In this document: positions 58,016-64,000 of the stretch, one piece after another
Layout of the letters: each line of letters opens with the position of its first letter
Numbering within the stretch: the stretch's first letter is position 1
Source: Mycolicibacterium novocastrense
GTDB lineage: Bacteria > Actinomycetota > Actinomycetes > Mycobacteriales > Mycobacteriaceae
NCBI RefSeq assembly: GCF_001570485.1
Contig: NZ_BCTA01000002.1
Coordinates: forward strand, 248,001 to 312,000
DNA length: 64,000 nucleotides
Direction: 5' to 3'
The notes under the pieces: generated by a model
Seen by the model: the letters and a program-made list of their open reading frames with translations, nothing else
The model's database searches: none
What the model was told of the DNA's origin: nothing
Translations under genes and position numbers: made by a program

Positions 58016-59242
58016 GTGGCCGTGGCGCAGAGCCGTTATCGGGTACTGCTGGGGTTCGGCGCCTTCTATTTCATGGGCGCGCAATTGGGCAGCGTTCTCG
58101 CCGTCCTGCCGTTCCTTCTGGTGTCCGAGGACATGAACGTCGCGGCGGGTTTCGTCGTGCCGAGTTTCAGCATCGGTTTCGTGCTCGGGAATGCCATGTC
58201 ATCGCAGGTGCTCAAACGGTCTGGGCACCGGACGAATGGCGTGATCGCCGCCGCTGCGGGCGCCATCGCCGTCCTGACCGCGCTCGTCGCCACGGCCGCG
58301 TTGCACAACACCCTGGTGGTCTTCACGTTCCTGGCGTCATCGGTGCTCATCGGTGGCGCGATGGGAGTGGCCAACAACGCGTACGCCGAGATCATCTCGC
58401 GCATGATCACCGGGGCGCGGCGCAACGATCTGGTGCTCAACCAGCAGGCGCTCGGGGCGATCCTCACCTTCGCGGCCACGCTGCTGCTCGTTCCGCTTCT
58501 GCCCAACCGCGATACCGCTGACGGACATCTCGATGTGCTCTGGTTGGGCGCCGCGGCGATGGGGGTCGCCGTCGTGGCAGCGATCATCGTCGGACCGTCG
58601 AGGCCGGGGACGGTGGCTCCACCCCGCCGTATGGTCGACGATTTTCGCGAAGGGCTCGCCGTGCTCCGTACCACCGGTTGGTACCGGGTGTTCCTGATGA
58701 CGCAGATCGTGTTCGTCCCCCTCGTGGTGAACGAGACGTTCTTTGCGCTGCGTACGTCGCTGGCCCATGTCGATACGGCCGGCAGCCTGCACATGATCGT
58801 GATCGGTTCGGCGGCAGGGTTGGTCGCCGGTTCGTTCTTGTGGCGCAACGTGTTCGGCAGGTCCGGAGTGCGCGGGATGCTCGTGTCGAGCGCCTTCATC
58901 AGCTGCGTAGCGACGGTGATCTGCCTTGCCAACGAACTGGTCTTCGCCGAGCCGCAGCTGTGGGCGTACGGCGTCGTCTTCTTTCTCGTCGTCCTGTCGA
59001 ACGCCGCGATCGCGGCGGCGACGGTGTCGTGGATCAGCGCGTTCGCGCCCGAAGAACAACGCCCCGTGCTGATCAGCTTCGCCGCTACGCTCGCCGCTGT
59101 GGTTACCGGGATCCTCGGCGTGGCCTTTGGCCTGCTGGCTCAGATCGTCGCAATCTGGCCGGTGTTCGTCGTCTTGCTGCTCTGTGCGATCGCCCTGGCT
59201 CTGGCGAGCCGCGCACCCGACCGCACCGCGGTGGCGGGGTGA
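58016..59242 (+). CDS. MFS transporter
   Basis: 408 residues with 11-12 transmembrane helices; a hydrophilic middle loop (about 190-215, PSRPGTVAPPRRMVDDFREGL) separates two halves. MGVANNAYAEIISRM and RSGHRTNGV lie at loop 2-3 and helix 4 positions. Sequence class is MFS without a clear substrate; glycan or lipid precursor export would suit the surrounding genes. GTG 58016 is chosen because it precedes the first helix and follows AGGAGAGG; GTG 58022 is possible. Its stop overlaps a GTG of the next gene, so both are coupled. Confidence 0.8.
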   Translation: MAVAQSRYRVLLGFGAFYFMGAQLGSVLAVLPFLLVSEDMNVAAGFVVPSFSIGFVLGNAMSSQVLKRSGHRTNGVIAAAAGAIAVLTALVATAALHNTLVVFTFLASSVLIGGAMGVANNAYAEIISRMITGARRNDLVLNQQALGAILTFAATLLLVPLLPNRDTADGHLDVLWLGAAAMGVAVVAAIIVGPSRPGTVAPPRRMVDDFREGLAVLRTTGWYRVFLMTQIVFVPLVVNETFFALRTSLAHVDTAGSLHMIVIGSAAGLVAGSFLWRNVFGRSGVRGMLVSSAFISCVATVICLANELVFAEPQLWAYGVVFFLVVLSNAAIAAATVSWISAFAPEEQRPVLISFAATLAAVVTGILGVAFGLLAQIVAIWPVFVVLLLCAIALALASRAPDRTAVAG

Positions 59243-59247
59243 GCTCG

Positions 59248-60006
59248 ATGGGGCGGTCGTTCACCGAACTCGTGGCCGAGGCGGCCGCCGAGCCCATCGA
59301 CGGCTGGGACTTCTCCTGGCTCGACGGCCGCGCCACCGAAGAGCGGCCGTCGTGGGGCTTTCAGCGCCTGCTCAGCCGACGGCTGGGTGAGGTGTCGGCG
59401 GCACTGGACCTCTACACCGGCGGGGGAGAGGTGCTCGCCGGGGTGGAGAAGTTCCCGCCGACGATGGCGGCCACCGAATCGTGGCCACCCAACGCGGCCA
59501 AGGCGACCCGGATGCTGCACCCCCGCGGCGTCGTGGTGGTGCAGACCCGTGGCGAACCGCCCTTGCCGTTCGCCGACGAGGCGTTCGACCTGGTGAGCAG
59601 TCGCCACCCCATCGCCGTCTGGTGGGGCGAGATCGCCCGTGTCCTGCGGCCCGGCGGAACCTATCTGGCCCAGCACCCGGGGCCGGCGACCGCGCTCGAA
59701 CTCATCGAAGCCGTGATGGGGCCGATGCCGGAGTTGGGCGCGCACATGGAGCCCTCCGTGCAGGCCGCGCATGCGCAGGCGGCCGGTTTGCAGGTCGTCG
59801 ACCTGCGCCTCGAAAAGCTCACCGCCGAGTACTACGACATCGGCGCGGTCGTCTACTTCCTGCGCAAGCTCGTCTGGACGGTGCCGGACTTCACGGCGGA
59901 GCCGTACCTCACGCGCCTGCGCGCGGTGCACGAACACATCGAGGCGCACGGGCGGTTCGTCACCCATCCCACCCGGGTGCTCGTTGAGGCCCGAAAACCG
60001 TTGTAG
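59248..60006 (+). CDS. Class I SAM-dependent methyltransferase
   Basis: 252 residues. Motif I is LDLYTGGGEVL (about 53-63), then PHPRGVVVVQTR and FDLVSSRHPI and the post-motif IARVLRPGGTYLAQHPG, the usual Rossmann methyltransferase order. Target unknown; a sugar or small metabolite is likely by context. ATG 59248 starts GRSFTELVAEAAAEPIDGW; GTG 59239, which overlaps the MFS stop, would add three residues. It is the second gene of the MFS operon and convergent with the epimerase gene, whose end is 11 bp away. Confidence 0.85.
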   Translation: MGRSFTELVAEAAAEPIDGWDFSWLDGRATEERPSWGFQRLLSRRLGEVSAALDLYTGGGEVLAGVEKFPPTMAATESWPPNAAKATRMLHPRGVVVVQTRGEPPLPFADEAFDLVSSRHPIAVWWGEIARVLRPGGTYLAQHPGPATALELIEAVMGPMPELGAHMEPSVQAAHAQAAGLQVVDLRLEKLTAEYYDIGAVVYFLRKLVWTVPDFTAEPYLTRLRAVHEHIEAHGRFVTHPTRVLVEARKPL

Positions 60007-60017
60007 GCTCCGATGAT

Positions 60018-60965
60018 TCAGCGGGCCGGGAGAGGCTGCTGTTTCGCCCACTCGATGTAGCGATCGATCCCTTCCCAGATCTTCACCTCGGGAGCGAAAC
60101 CGATCCGCCGCGCGAATTCGATGGATGCCGGGAAGCGGGTCACCTCCCCGGGGCGTGGGGGCCCGTTGACCACCGTTGTTCCGAACCTGTCGGCGATGTA
60201 GTCGGCGATGTCGCGTACACGCGTGTTCACACCGCTCGCGACATTGATGGCACGGCCCGCCAAGTCGTGCGTGTTCAACACCAGCCGGTATGCGTTCACC
60301 ACATCGCTGACGTGGAGATAATCCCTGGTGGCACTTCCGTCTCCGAAGATCACGAGGTCTTCGCCCGTCAACGCCTTGCGCACGAGGATGGGGATGAGTG
60401 CCCCGTACGCGCCGCTCTTCTGGCGTTCGCCGAAGATGTTGAACGGCCGGACGATGGTGATGTCCATGCCGTAGGACCGGTAGTAGGAGTACGCGAGACG
60501 ATCGGCGGCGGCCTTCGAGGCCGCATACGGGCTGTTCGGCTTCAGTTCGGCGGTTTCGTCCAGCAAGCTGCCCGGGCTCAGGCGATGTCCGTCGCCGTAC
60601 ACCTCGCACGTCGACGCGAGTATGAGCCGTGCCCCGTATTGGCGGGCAGCCTCCAAAACGTTCTGCGTCCCCGCCACATTGGTGTCGACGAAGCTCCTCG
60701 GATCGCTGAGCGACTTGTCGACGTTGACGTTGGCCGCCAGGTGAAAGATCACCTGGTGATCGCGCGCCGTCTTGCTGACCAGCTCCCAGTCGGTGACCGA
60801 GCCGAACACGATGTCGGCCCGGTCATCGTTCGTGATCGCGCCCAGATTTTGCTTGCCGGTCACGGAAAAAGTGTTGAGAACGGTCACGCGGTGCCCGGCT
60901 GCGAGGAGGGCTTCGCTGAGGTGACTCCCTTGGAAGCCGGCGCCGCCGGTAACGAGGATCCTCAC
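60018..60965 (-). CDS. NAD-dependent nucleotide-sugar epimerase/dehydratase
   Basis: Extended SDR, 315 residues. Starts RILVTGGAGFQGSHLSEALLAAGH with the NAD motif TGGAGFQG; FHLAANVNVDKS; active-site Ser/Thr in LASTCEVYG; and catalytic YAASK in SPYAASKAAADR. RPFNIFGERQKSGAYGALIPILVRKAL and FGDGSATRDYLHVSDVV are typical of GDP-mannose/UDP-glucose epimerases. It should supply a modified sugar nucleotide. GTG at 60963-60965 follows GGGAG at 9 bases; an upstream 126-codon extension overlaps the divergent gene and was rejected. Confidence 0.88.
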   Translation of the reverse strand: MRILVTGGAGFQGSHLSEALLAAGHRVTVLNTFSVTGKQNLGAITNDDRADIVFGSVTDWELVSKTARDHQVIFHLAANVNVDKSLSDPRSFVDTNVAGTQNVLEAARQYGARLILASTCEVYGDGHRLSPGSLLDETAELKPNSPYAASKAAADRLAYSYYRSYGMDITIVRPFNIFGERQKSGAYGALIPILVRKALTGEDLVIFGDGSATRDYLHVSDVVNAYRLVLNTHDLAGRAINVASGVNTRVRDIADYIADRFGTTVVNGPPRPGEVTRFPASIEFARRIGFAPEVKIWEGIDRYIEWAKQQPLPAR

Positions 60966-61049
60966 CGTAAAGTGCTCCCGTCTCACGACATATGCCGCAT
61001 TATGATTACCACCCGGCGCCGCTGGCGGTATGCGAAAAGGATGCATCGA

Positions 61050-62036
61050 ATGTGCGACGTCGCCGCGGAATACCGGGGACAGATCGAGGCGTGGTGCACC
61101 CATCCCGCCCTGAGCGAACTGGTCGACATGTTCGGCGGGTGCATCCCACCGGGCCTCACGCTCAGCGCACGGCTCGCGTTCCTCGACGAGTTCAGCGGGG
61201 TGTGGGACTACCGGGCCAAAGCGCGCCAACAGAGCGCGGCCCGGTTCCACAACCAGGATGCCGGCGGGGCGGTCCGGTGGCTGATCCCTCGTCTCGACCT
61301 GCCTGGTGATCAGCTCGAGCGGATCGAGGGCTTGGCGGATCAACTGGGACTCATCGCCGAGTTACAGCCCAGCGGAACCGAGTTCGATCACCTCGTCGTC
61401 ATCGGCGGTGGGCGGTACACGAACCTGCTTCGAACCCGCTACGCCGGTGAGATGGTTGCCAGCCGCCGCGTCGGTAATGTCGTCCTCGCCGCGGCGTCGC
61501 GACGCCTGTTGGACTCCGAGGCCGACGCCGTCGCCGCCTGCGCGCCGGGCGCACGGACCGAGTTCGAGTTGATGGTCGCCGCCGCGCGCGACGTCTTCGG
61601 CCTCGACGTCGACGAGGTCTACGCGCACGTGCAGCGTCGTGTCGACCGCGTGCAGTCCAACGAGACGGTGTGGCACTTTCCGCCCGACAGCAACGAATTC
61701 GGGGTTCCCGTCATGCTGCTCGAGACACCGTCGCCCGATCCCGAACGCCGTCGAGCGAATTCGGCTGACACGTACACGTTCGCCGCACAGACGGCCGGCA
61801 TGCACGGCTCGTCGTGCCTGATGGTGACGGGTCAGCCGTTGGTGCCCTATCTGCACTTCGAAGCCTTGCGGACGTTGGCACTACGATACGACATCCGTTT
61901 GCAGTCAGCGGGTTTCGGCGTTCATGAGTACAACCGGCTCAGCGCGATGGACCAGCAGCATCCGGCCAAGCTGCTCCAGGAGGTGCGTTCGACGATCCGG
62001 TCGGCGCGGGCTCTGGAGGATCAACTCAGACGATGA
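61050..62036 (+). CDS. Unrecognised protein with a DUF218-like pattern
   Basis: 328 residues, no signal peptide or membrane helix. Residues about 115-310 contain [90 protein letters not shown] and [10 protein letters not shown]. That order resembles the ElyC/SanA/YdcF (DUF218) fold: a glycine-rich loop, a Glu-containing helix, SxxT and VTS-type strands. Similarity is by eye only. ATG 61050 is 8 bases after AAAGGA; ATG 61041 is possible. Its start is divergent from the epimerase and its end overlaps the GT-M23 gene by 11 bp. Confidence 0.6.
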   Translation: MCDVAAEYRGQIEAWCTHPALSELVDMFGGCIPPGLTLSARLAFLDEFSGVWDYRAKARQQSAARFHNQDAGGAVRWLIPRLDLPGDQLERIEGLADQLGLIAELQPSGTEFDHLVVIGGGRYTNLLRTRYAGEMVASRRVGNVVLAAASRRLLDSEADAVAACAPGARTEFELMVAAARDVFGLDVDEVYAHVQRRVDRVQSNETVWHFPPDSNEFGVPVMLLETPSPDPERRRANSADTYTFAAQTAGMHGSSCLMVTGQPLVPYLHFEALRTLALRYDIRLQSAGFGVHEYNRLSAMDQQHPAKLLQEVRSTIRSARALEDQLRR

Positions 62037-63249
62037 TCTTGCAGGGGGACGACGGCGGGAACGTGCCCGACACCGGGCGTGGACGCCCCGACGGCGTCCA
62101 CGGCTTGAGCCCCATGTTCCCCAGATGACGCACGGGGTTGACGTGCTTACCGTCGATGCGGACCTCGAAATGCAGGAAACCGTCGGCTGATTCGGCCTGC
62201 GCCTGCAAGACGCCTATTTGCGCACCCGCGTCGACCCGGGAGCCGACCTCGATCCGGCGATCGTCACCCGGCCGGAAGACGTAGGAGTTCTCACTGTCGG
62301 CCCCGGCGATCGTCACCGATTGCAGCCCTTCGTCATCGAGGTCCGCGACGCGGCTGACGATGCCCGACGTCGCGGCGTAGACCGGGGTTCCCGGTGCCGC
62401 CGCGAAGTCGACGCCGGGGTGGAATCCGGTGGCGCGGCGGCCGTAGCCCGACGCGATTGCCAGCCGGTCGCGATCGATGGGCACGCGAGCGCCGGGTTCG
62501 GCGGAGTCGAAGTCACCTCGTGCCCGCCGCCGGTAATCGGAGCGCAGCAGGTCGAGTTCGTCGTAGGCGTACCCGAACAGCAGGGCGCGGTCGTAGGGCA
62601 CGCCGTAGTTCAACTCGGAGTGGGGATCGAGCTTTTGGTAGTGCTCGACCTTGGCGATCCGCTCGGCCAGCGTCGACCACCCAGTGTGCAGCAGGCGTAC
62701 GTCGTTGGCGACCCCGATGCCGCCGCGTTCGGTGATGTTGGCCGGCCAGTGCGGGTTGTGGATCGCGCGCGTTCCGGCGCGCAAACCGGGACGCCAGCGC
62801 CAGAACGGTCCGCGCATCGATTCGGCCGTGCCCATCAGCGGGATCATGTCCGGGTAGTCGGGATCGTCCCAGCTGGGGATCATCGGACACATCAGCGCCG
62901 CGACATCGTCGGGGACGCCAGCGAGCATCGCCGGGATGTCGGTGTCGGTGTGGACCACCTGATCGGAGTCGATCATGAAGATCCAGTCGGGGCGGCAGAA
63001 GTCGGCCATGCGGTAGAGCAATTCGAGGCCCGGCGGTTCGGGGATCAGCCACGGGGTCGGCGGAAGGTCGGAGCGGGCGTGCACGACGTTGGTGACCGTG
63101 GGATGGTCGTGCAGGATCTGCGCGGTTCCGTCGGTGCTGCGGTCGTCGACGGCGTAGACGTCGTCGCACCAGCCGGCCAGGGCGTCGAGCACCCGCGGCA
63201 GCACGTCCTCGCCGTTGTGCACGCGGAACATCGCCAGCACCCGCATCAT
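62026..63249 (-). CDS. Fusion of a GT2-like glycosyltransferase and a degenerate M23/LytM domain
   Basis: 407 residues. Part one, about 1-245: [42 protein letters not shown] and the DXD-like MIDSDQV, a GT-A glycosyltransferase 2 fold. Part two, about 270-390: [24 protein letters not shown] with zinc ligands His and Asp, and [17 protein letters not shown], where LytM enzymes have HxHFE. The second His is kept, but the catalytic first His is Phe. No signal peptide or membrane helix is seen, odd for an M23 domain that normally acts outside the cell. ATG 63247-63249, with a second ATG at once after. Overlaps the convergent neighbour by 11 bp. Confidence 0.8.
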   Translation of the reverse strand: MMRVLAMFRVHNGEDVLPRVLDALAGWCDDVYAVDDRSTDGTAQILHDHPTVTNVVHARSDLPPTPWLIPEPPGLELLYRMADFCRPDWIFMIDSDQVVHTDTDIPAMLAGVPDDVAALMCPMIPSWDDPDYPDMIPLMGTAESMRGPFWRWRPGLRAGTRAIHNPHWPANITERGGIGVANDVRLLHTGWSTLAERIAKVEHYQKLDPHSELNYGVPYDRALLFGYAYDELDLLRSDYRRRARGDFDSAEPGARVPIDRDRLAIASGYGRRATGFHPGVDFAAAPGTPVYAATSGIVSRVADLDDEGLQSVTIAGADSENSYVFRPGDDRRIEVGSRVDAGAQIGVLQAQAESADGFLHFEVRIDGKHVNPVRHLGNMGLKPWTPSGRPRPVSGTFPPSSPCKIIV

Positions 63250-63385
63250 CGCCTACTTCCGCTGACCTGCGGTGTGGCGTACCGGCGCGGAGAGCATCGC
63301 CGAGAGCATAACGATGATCATGTCCGTACCGCGGCCAGTTGCGGGGGTGTCGTGTGAAGGGACCGCCGAGCGGGTCGAACGCGCG

Positions 63386-63410
63386 TGCCACCGCGCTGGC
63401 GCTGGTGGCA
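63386..63410 (-). terminator. Hairpin after tRNA-Gly
   Basis: Perfect 7-bp arms TGCCACC (63386-63392) and GGTGGCA (63404-63410) with an 11-nt loop, 5 bp beyond the tRNA-Gly 3' end. No T-run; role inferred. Confidence 0.45.
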
Positions 63411-63415
63411 AGTGG

Positions 63416-63486
63416 AGCGGGCGACGGGAATCGAACCCGCGTAGCTAGTTTGGAAGACTAGGGCTCTACCATTGAGCTACGCCCGC
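63416..63486 (-). tRNA. tRNA-Gly (UCC)
   Basis: Minus-strand cloverleaf of 71 nt. Acceptor GCGGGCG/CGCCCGC, D arm AGCTCAATGGTAGAGC, anticodon stem CTAGT/ACTAG with TCC, T arm GCGGGTTCGATTCCCGT, discriminator U. CCA not encoded. A -10-like TACGAT (complement of 63504-63509) lies just upstream. Confidence 0.97.
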
Positions 63487-63503
63487 ATGTACAGCAAGAC
63501 CAG

Positions 63504-63565
63504 ATCGTACCGGCGGCAGCCAAATCAAATCCAATTGAAGGCTTCGCGTGTCCAGCCCGTAGTAT
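63504..63565. promoter_or_regulatory. Divergent promoter region for tRNA-Gly and tRNA-Pro
   Basis: Minus strand: TACGAT at 63504-63509 (complement), about 18 bases before the tRNA-Gly 5' end. Plus strand: TAGTAT at 63560-63565 with TTGAAG at 63535-63540 (19-base spacing), upstream of tRNA-Pro. The assignment is by consensus. Confidence 0.45.
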
Positions 63566-63641
63566 CTCGCGTGGTCGTTCCGTGTTTTGCGGACGGCCCG
63601 CGCGGGCGCAGCGCTCAAGCGTCGGCGCGACGAGCAGAGCA

Positions 63642-63715
63642 CGGGGTGTAGCGCAGCTTGGTAGCGCATCCGCTTTGGGAGCGGAAGGCCGCAGGTTCAA
63701 ATCCTGTCACCCCGA
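63642..63715 (+). tRNA. tRNA-Pro (UGG)
   Basis: Plus-strand cloverleaf of 74 nt. Acceptor CGGGGTG/CACCCCG, D arm GCGCAGCTTGGTAGCGC, anticodon stem CCGCT/AGCGG with TGG, T arm GCAGGTTCAAATCCTGT, discriminator A. It lies 41 bp before the tig start, the same neighbour as in M. tuberculosis. Confidence 0.97.
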
Positions 63716-63756
63716 CTGCGACACCGACGACACCAGAAACAATGAGGAGCAAGATC

Positions 63757-64000
63757 GTGAAGAGCACCGTCGAGAAGTTGAGCCCCACCCGGGTGCGCAT
63801 CAACGTGGAGGTGCCCTTCACCGAGCTCGAACCCGACTTCGACCGCGCATTCGCGCAGTTGGCCAAGCAGGTCCGGCTCCCCGGTTTCCGTCCCGGCAAG
63901 GCGCCGCGCAAGCTTCTCGAGGCCCGCGTCGGCCGCGAAGCGATGCTCGACCAGGTCGTCAGCGAGGCTCTTCCCAACCGCTACAGCGAGGCGGTCACCA
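63757..64000 (+). CDS. tig: Trigger factor, 3' end outside the window
   Basis: Ribosome-bound folding chaperone and prolyl isomerase. The first 81 residues are visible and form the ribosome-binding domain: [20 protein letters not shown], then the tail-loop signature [19 protein letters not shown] (the GFRxGxxP ribosome-docking motif). GTG 63757 has GAGGAG 9 bases upstream and matches the M. tuberculosis start; an in-frame ATG at 63742 overlaps that site. The gene runs off the right edge. Confidence 0.96.
   Translation, partial: MKSTVEKLSPTRVRINVEVPFTELEPDFDRAFAQLAKQVRLPGFRPGKAPRKLLEARVGREAMLDQVVSEALPNRYSEAVT

Noticed and set aside
60267..61049. Long upstream extension of the DUF218-like gene frame
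   Set aside because: It runs antisense through the epimerase gene and has no ribosome site; AAAGGA before ATG 61050 fits better.
53694..63486. tRNA-Gly or tRNA-Pro as an attachment site of an integrative element
   Set aside because: No integrase in the window and no copy of either tRNA 3' end found near 50.2 kb or elsewhere, so an att duplication is not supported.

Overview
The window is a high-GC actinobacterial chromosome segment that reads as a fast-growing Mycobacterium (Mycolicibacterium type). Gene content and order follow the M. tuberculosis stretch Rv2518c to Rv2462c in inverted orientation: ldtB, orn, a HerA-like ATPase, cmrA, the accD1-accA1-fadE19-maoC-citE-bkdABC leucine catabolic block, a WS/DGAT-plsC-plsB2 lipid synthesis operon, ssbB, ettA, the large NAD-glutamate dehydrogenase, aglA-glbO, pepN, mrx2, rpiB, nei and, cut by the right edge, tig. 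Four tRNA genes (His-GUG, Arg-UCU, Gly-UCC, Pro-UGG) sit between these blocks. Comparisons with M. tuberculosis are from memory of that genome, not from a search.

Layout. 0-9 kb: cell-wall crosslinking (partial ldtB), RNA turnover (orn), mycolate reduction (cmrA), transport, an S9 peptidase, and two tiny membrane proteins behind a SigF-type promoter. 9-20 kb: a TetR regulator divergent from the leucine/branched-chain keto-acid pathway; two tandem palindromes in the divergent gap are the likely operator. A relic of a second citE-like 3' end lies between citE and bkdABC. 20-31 kb: secreted and PE-PPE-like proteins, a FatA-like thioesterase, glycerolipid acyltransferases and a CopD-CtaG membrane protein. 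31-45 kb: housekeeping genes interspersed with short palindromic elements. One pair flanks a DUF559-like gene; another pair brackets the aglA to small-HNH interval. 45-50 kb: PepN, a SigH-promoted mycothiol reductase, RpiB, and a Nei glycosylase with an altered zinc finger.

50-63.3 kb is the accessory part, lying between nei and the tRNA-Gly/tRNA-Pro/tig boundary. It holds an antiporter, a Gly-rich membrane protein, an RHH-GAF protein, and then a set that looks like surface glycan or glycolipid biosynthesis: a WcaJ-type sugar-phosphate transferase, a UDP-galactopyranose-mutase-like flavoprotein, a strongly altered cis-prenyltransferase homologue, an MFS transporter, a methyltransferase, a nucleotide-sugar epimerase, an unrecognised DUF218-like protein, and a single protein fusing a GT2-like glycosyltransferase to a LytM/M23 domain that has lost its catalytic histidine. 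The genes alternate in direction and surround an AT-rich 0.7-kb gap. This cluster is the best candidate for an undescribed system.

Coding density is very high, many start/stop codons overlap (ATGA, GTGA, TAATG), and only 57303-58015 is a long stretch without a confident gene.
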